From JAIPFM01 sp964494325 (GTDB lineage Bacteria > Planctomycetota > Phycisphaerae > Sedimentisphaerales > Anaerobacaceae): a DNA stretch of 15,471 nucleotides. The position numbers and the translations under genes are program-made. The notes beneath the pieces are model-generated. The model saw only the letters and a list, made by a program, of their open reading frames with translations, was not told the origin of the DNA and ran no database searches. The stretch spans positions 1 through 15,471 of the forward strand of contig CAZBTJ010000133.1 of assembly GCA_964494325.1 (NCBI GenBank). The letters run 5' to 3'. Each line of letters opens with the position of its first letter. The first letter of the stretch is position 1. Shown here piece by piece: positions 13,023 through 15,471 of the stretch.

Positions 13023-15471
13023 ATGGCGTTATTCAAGAGACTATCTGGATCTTTGGCCCTGCTCTGTATTCTGGCATCTACAAGTGCATTGGCCAATGAC
13101 ATCGATGGCTATTACAGAGTTGCCTATGACAATTGTGGTGTGTCAGGTGAGCAGAGTCATATGCGTGTGGGGAATAGCTATGCCTATCCACTGAAAGACA
13201 TTCCCATTGAGAAGGTGGCCAAAGACAGTCCTGCACGCACTGTCGCATTTGACACAAAACATGTCATCTTGAGCTATGAGGGATTACCTGTGGAGGCTGC
13301 GTATAAACTGAAACTAACATTGCTTTCAGATGCGCCGCGATGCCAGACCATCACTCTGAATGGCAAGCCTGTTGAGCGTCAGTTTGAGTTAAAAAAAGGA
13401 AAGGTTTATACACTCACCTATGATCTGCCCAAGCGAGCATGTGCCCAAGGTCGACTTGACGTAAGAATTAAACATGAGAGCGGACCCAATGCGGTGCTGT
13501 CCGAGGCCACCCTCTATTCAACGGCCAAGCGACTTGAACCGGTTTTGAGCATGTCTGCCAGTGGAAATTTTGATCGTCAAATCCGGGGCCATGTCCTGGA
13601 CCTAAACAACAAGGCTCCGATTTCAAATGTGAGCGTGACAGTCAGCGTACCGAACACAGATTTGTCTTTGGATACCAAGACCGATCGGACGGGTGAATTC
13701 TGTGTCACAGTACCCGGCGACTGGCAGGCTGCTGCACAAAACGGATTGCTGGTCGAAGCAAAACTGGCTACCTCAAGTTTGAAGCAGATGATTGATGTGA
13801 TTGAATTATTTCCCCCTCGATTGATTCCCAAGCCCACCCAGACAGGCAATGTACAGCACCCCATACTGAGCCTGGTGGGGACCTGGAAGTTCAGTCCTAT
13901 GTCACCGGAAGACTTTCCAGAATGTGTCAATGAAGTGCAAACCTTCGCTGACATCAATGTACCAGGCGAATGGGTCATGCAGGGCTTTGACGTGCCCGAG
14001 GGCAAGGCCGCTGGTTATTACCGCGAGTTTGATGTGCCCACAGATTTTCAGGGAAGTCGGATCATACTCCATTGTGACGCGGTATACGCCCTGTCCGAAA
14101 TCTGGATCAATGGTGAAAAGGTGGGTGTCCATGCCGGAGGTATGACTGCATTTCAGTTTGATATCACAGAACAAGTCAAAGCCGGTCACAAGAATTCGAT
14201 TGCCATGAAGGTTATCAATGAGACGCAAACCGACGTACTGGCCAGCGGCAGTCAATACGCGGTTCACGCCTTGGGTGGAATCACACGCAAGCTGTATGTC
14301 CAGGCAATCCCCCAGGTGGCTGTCACGACCTTTGATATATCCACCACGTTTGACGCGGCGTATTGTGATGCAGACATTCATCTGGCCCTGGCCATAGAGA
14401 ATGTCAGCAACGCTCTTTTCAAAGACGGAAAGATTCATTTCTCACTCAGGAAGAGCACGGGACAGCGTATTGAACTTTCTGAGCACAGTGTCAAACTTGG
14501 TCCAATTGCCGCAGACACACATCATCGTCAAGCTGTGACATTGCACGTGCCTCAACCCAAGACGTGGGATCCAGAGCATCCCCATCTCTATATCCTTGAG
14601 GGGACGCTGTACTCGGACAACAGGGTTGTGGAGGTGGTTCGCAGACGCTTTGGTTTCCGCCAGATAGAGGTGCGAGGCGACCGCGTGTTCGTCAACAATC
14701 ATGAAATCAAGTTGCGAGGTGTATGTCGTCATGAAGTCCATCCTCTGCGTGGTCGAAGCCTCACGCCAGCGCAATGGCGTCGAGATGCCGAACTGTATCG
14801 GGCAGCGAATATCAATTACATCCGAACGTCACACTATCCACCGGCTGAGGAGTTCTTGGATGCCTGTGATGAACTGGGGTTGTTTGTCGAGTGTGAAGCC
14901 CCACTCTGCTGGGTGCAACATGGCGCCAATAGCAACTGGCGTAAATCGGGTTGGAATTATCTCGACCCCAACCTCTATGTCCCTTTATTACGGGCCAACC
15001 TGGAAAGCATCGCATTTAACCGCCGTCACCCCAGTATCATCATCTGGTCGCTGGCCAATGAATCCCGGTGGAGTCCTCTGTGGGCCAAGGTGCTGGAAGC
15101 CGTGGAGCAATATGATCCAACCCGGCCCACCACTTTTCACGATCAGTGCTATGGCGGTTACAACAATGCCGGCAGTACGGCACAAATTGCGAATATGCAT
15201 TATCCCGGTCCCCGAGGCCCGTCCGAGGCGGCCAGCCAGGCACGCCCTCTCTTGTTTGGTGAGTATTGCCACTTGAATGCCTATAATCGGTATGAACTGG
15301 TGACTGACCCGGGATTGCGTGATGCCTGGGGACGTGGCTTCAAGGCCATGTGGGACAGCATGTACCAGACTCCAGGGTGCCTGGGCGGCGCCCTTTGGTC
15401 AGGCATTGATGATACGTTTCACCTGCCCTCGGGGCATACCGTAGGCTATGGTACATGGGGACCGATTGACG
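13023..15471 (+). CDS. Secreted glycoside hydrolase family 2 protein (beta-galactosidase/glucuronidase-like), truncated by window edge
   Basis: The frame is open from ATG 13023 (AGGAG at 13010-13014, eight bases away) to the window end: 816 codons with no stop. Residues 1-24 are a Sec signal peptide (ending SALA). Residues ~25-170 form an extra beta-rich domain I do not recognise. Residues ~180-250 resemble a carboxypeptidase-regulatory-like/Ig-like module (QIRGHVLDLNNKAPISNVSV, TDRTGEFCVTV). Next come the GH2 sugar-binding domain (~287-431; VGTWKFSP, AGYYREFDVP, AVYALSEIWINGEKVG), the GH2 immunoglobulin-like domain (~436-546) and the TIM barrel (~548 on; FGFRQIEVRGDRVFVN, IKLRGVCRHEVHP, NYIRTSHYPP). 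The acid/base Glu680 (SLANE) and nucleophile Glu747 (LLFGEY) are both present. The enzyme should cleave beta-linked sugars outside the cytoplasm; substrate cannot be told. Likely co-transcribed with the URO-D-like gene. Confidence 0.92.
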   Translation, partial: MALFKRLSGSLALLCILASTSALANDIDGYYRVAYDNCGVSGEQSHMRVGNSYAYPLKDIPIEKVAKDSPARTVAFDTKHVILSYEGLPVEAAYKLKLTLLSDAPRCQTITLNGKPVERQFELKKGKVYTLTYDLPKRACAQGRLDVRIKHESGPNAVLSEATLYSTAKRLEPVLSMSASGNFDRQIRGHVLDLNNKAPISNVSVTVSVPNTDLSLDTKTDRTGEFCVTVPGDWQAAAQNGLLVEAKLATSSLKQMIDVIELFPPRLIPKPTQTGNVQHPILSLVGTWKFSPMSPEDFPECVNEVQTFADINVPGEWVMQGFDVPEGKAAGYYREFDVPTDFQGSRIILHCDAVYALSEIWINGEKVGVHAGGMTAFQFDITEQVKAGHKNSIAMKVINETQTDVLASGSQYAVHALGGITRKLYVQAIPQVAVTTFDISTTFDAAYCDADIHLALAIENVSNALFKDGKIHFSLRKSTGQRIELSEHSVKLGPIAADTHHRQAVTLHVPQPKTWDPEHPHLYILEGTLYSDNRVVEVVRRRFGFRQIEVRGDRVFVNNHEIKLRGVCRHEVHPLRGRSLTPAQWRRDAELYRAANINYIRTSHYPPAEEFLDACDELGLFVECEAPLCWVQHGANSNWRKSGWNYLDPNLYVPLLRANLESIAFNRRHPSIIIWSLANESRWSPLWAKVLEAVEQYDPTRPTTFHDQCYGGYNNAGSTAQIANMHYPGPRGPSEAASQARPLLFGEYCHLNAYNRYELVTDPGLRDAWGRGFKAMWDSMYQTPGCLGGALWSGIDDTFHLPSGHTVGYGTWGPID

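Noticed and set aside
13577..15276. Several open frames of 70-190 aa opposite to or overlapping the GH2 gene
   Set aside because: They are shadows of the GH2 reading frame, which is open across the whole interval with intact catalytic motifs.

Overview
The window looks like accessory chromosomal DNA from a carbohydrate-degrading bacterium of the PVC group. Planctomycetota, perhaps Phycisphaerae-like, is my best guess, with Kiritimatiellota/Lentisphaerota-like lineages as alternatives. The grounds are gene content and style: a large secreted LamG/discoidin protein with the 'YYWRVDEVN' and 'DDFESYN' modules and a C-terminus ending in KPF, ThuA-domain proteins, a Tat-exported xylose-isomerase-like TIM barrel, a URO-D-like protein beside a GH2 glycosidase, a TMTC-like GT-C/TPR membrane protein, and intergenic foldback repeats. 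No rRNA, tRNA or CRISPR was seen, so the taxonomy is inference.

Layout. (a) 1-3234, plus strand: a multi-spanning TMTC-like glycosyltransferase with TPRs, whose N-terminus lies in another frame across a seven-G run, then a methyltransferase-GT2 fusion. Together they suggest lipid-linked sugar transfer or protein/cell-surface glycosylation. (b) 3424-6514, minus strand: a 1004-residue secreted multidomain carbohydrate-binding protein with a clear intrinsic terminator. (c) 6632-9987: a minus-strand cassette (ThuA-like lipoprotein, Tat-exported sugar isomerase/epimerase with an in-frame TAA, Tat/lipoprotein ThuA-like protein) bracketed by two nearly identical ~254-bp direct repeats, each with a foldback interior. 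(d) 9988-10562: intergenic DNA with a nested inverted-repeat element. (e) 10563-11183, minus strand: a TetR-family regulator. (f) 11184-11836: intergenic DNA with a third, unrelated foldback element, a candidate promoter and a hairpin-rich leader. (g) 11837-15471, plus strand: a URO-D/MtaA-like protein followed 73 nt later by a secreted GH2 glycosidase that runs off the window.

How the genes may work together (inference): GH2 would release sugars outside the cytoplasm; the ThuA/isomerase set fits oxidised or rearranged sugar handling in the periplasm; the LamG protein would bind polysaccharide at the surface; the TetR protein may regulate itself or the URO-D/GH2 unit. Two genes carry lesions (a frameshift at a homopolymer, a nonsense codon). 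Both are either real decay or assembly errors, and the sequence alone cannot tell which.

The most noteworthy structure is the three-gene cassette between direct repeats. I found no convincing wholly new defence or mobile system.
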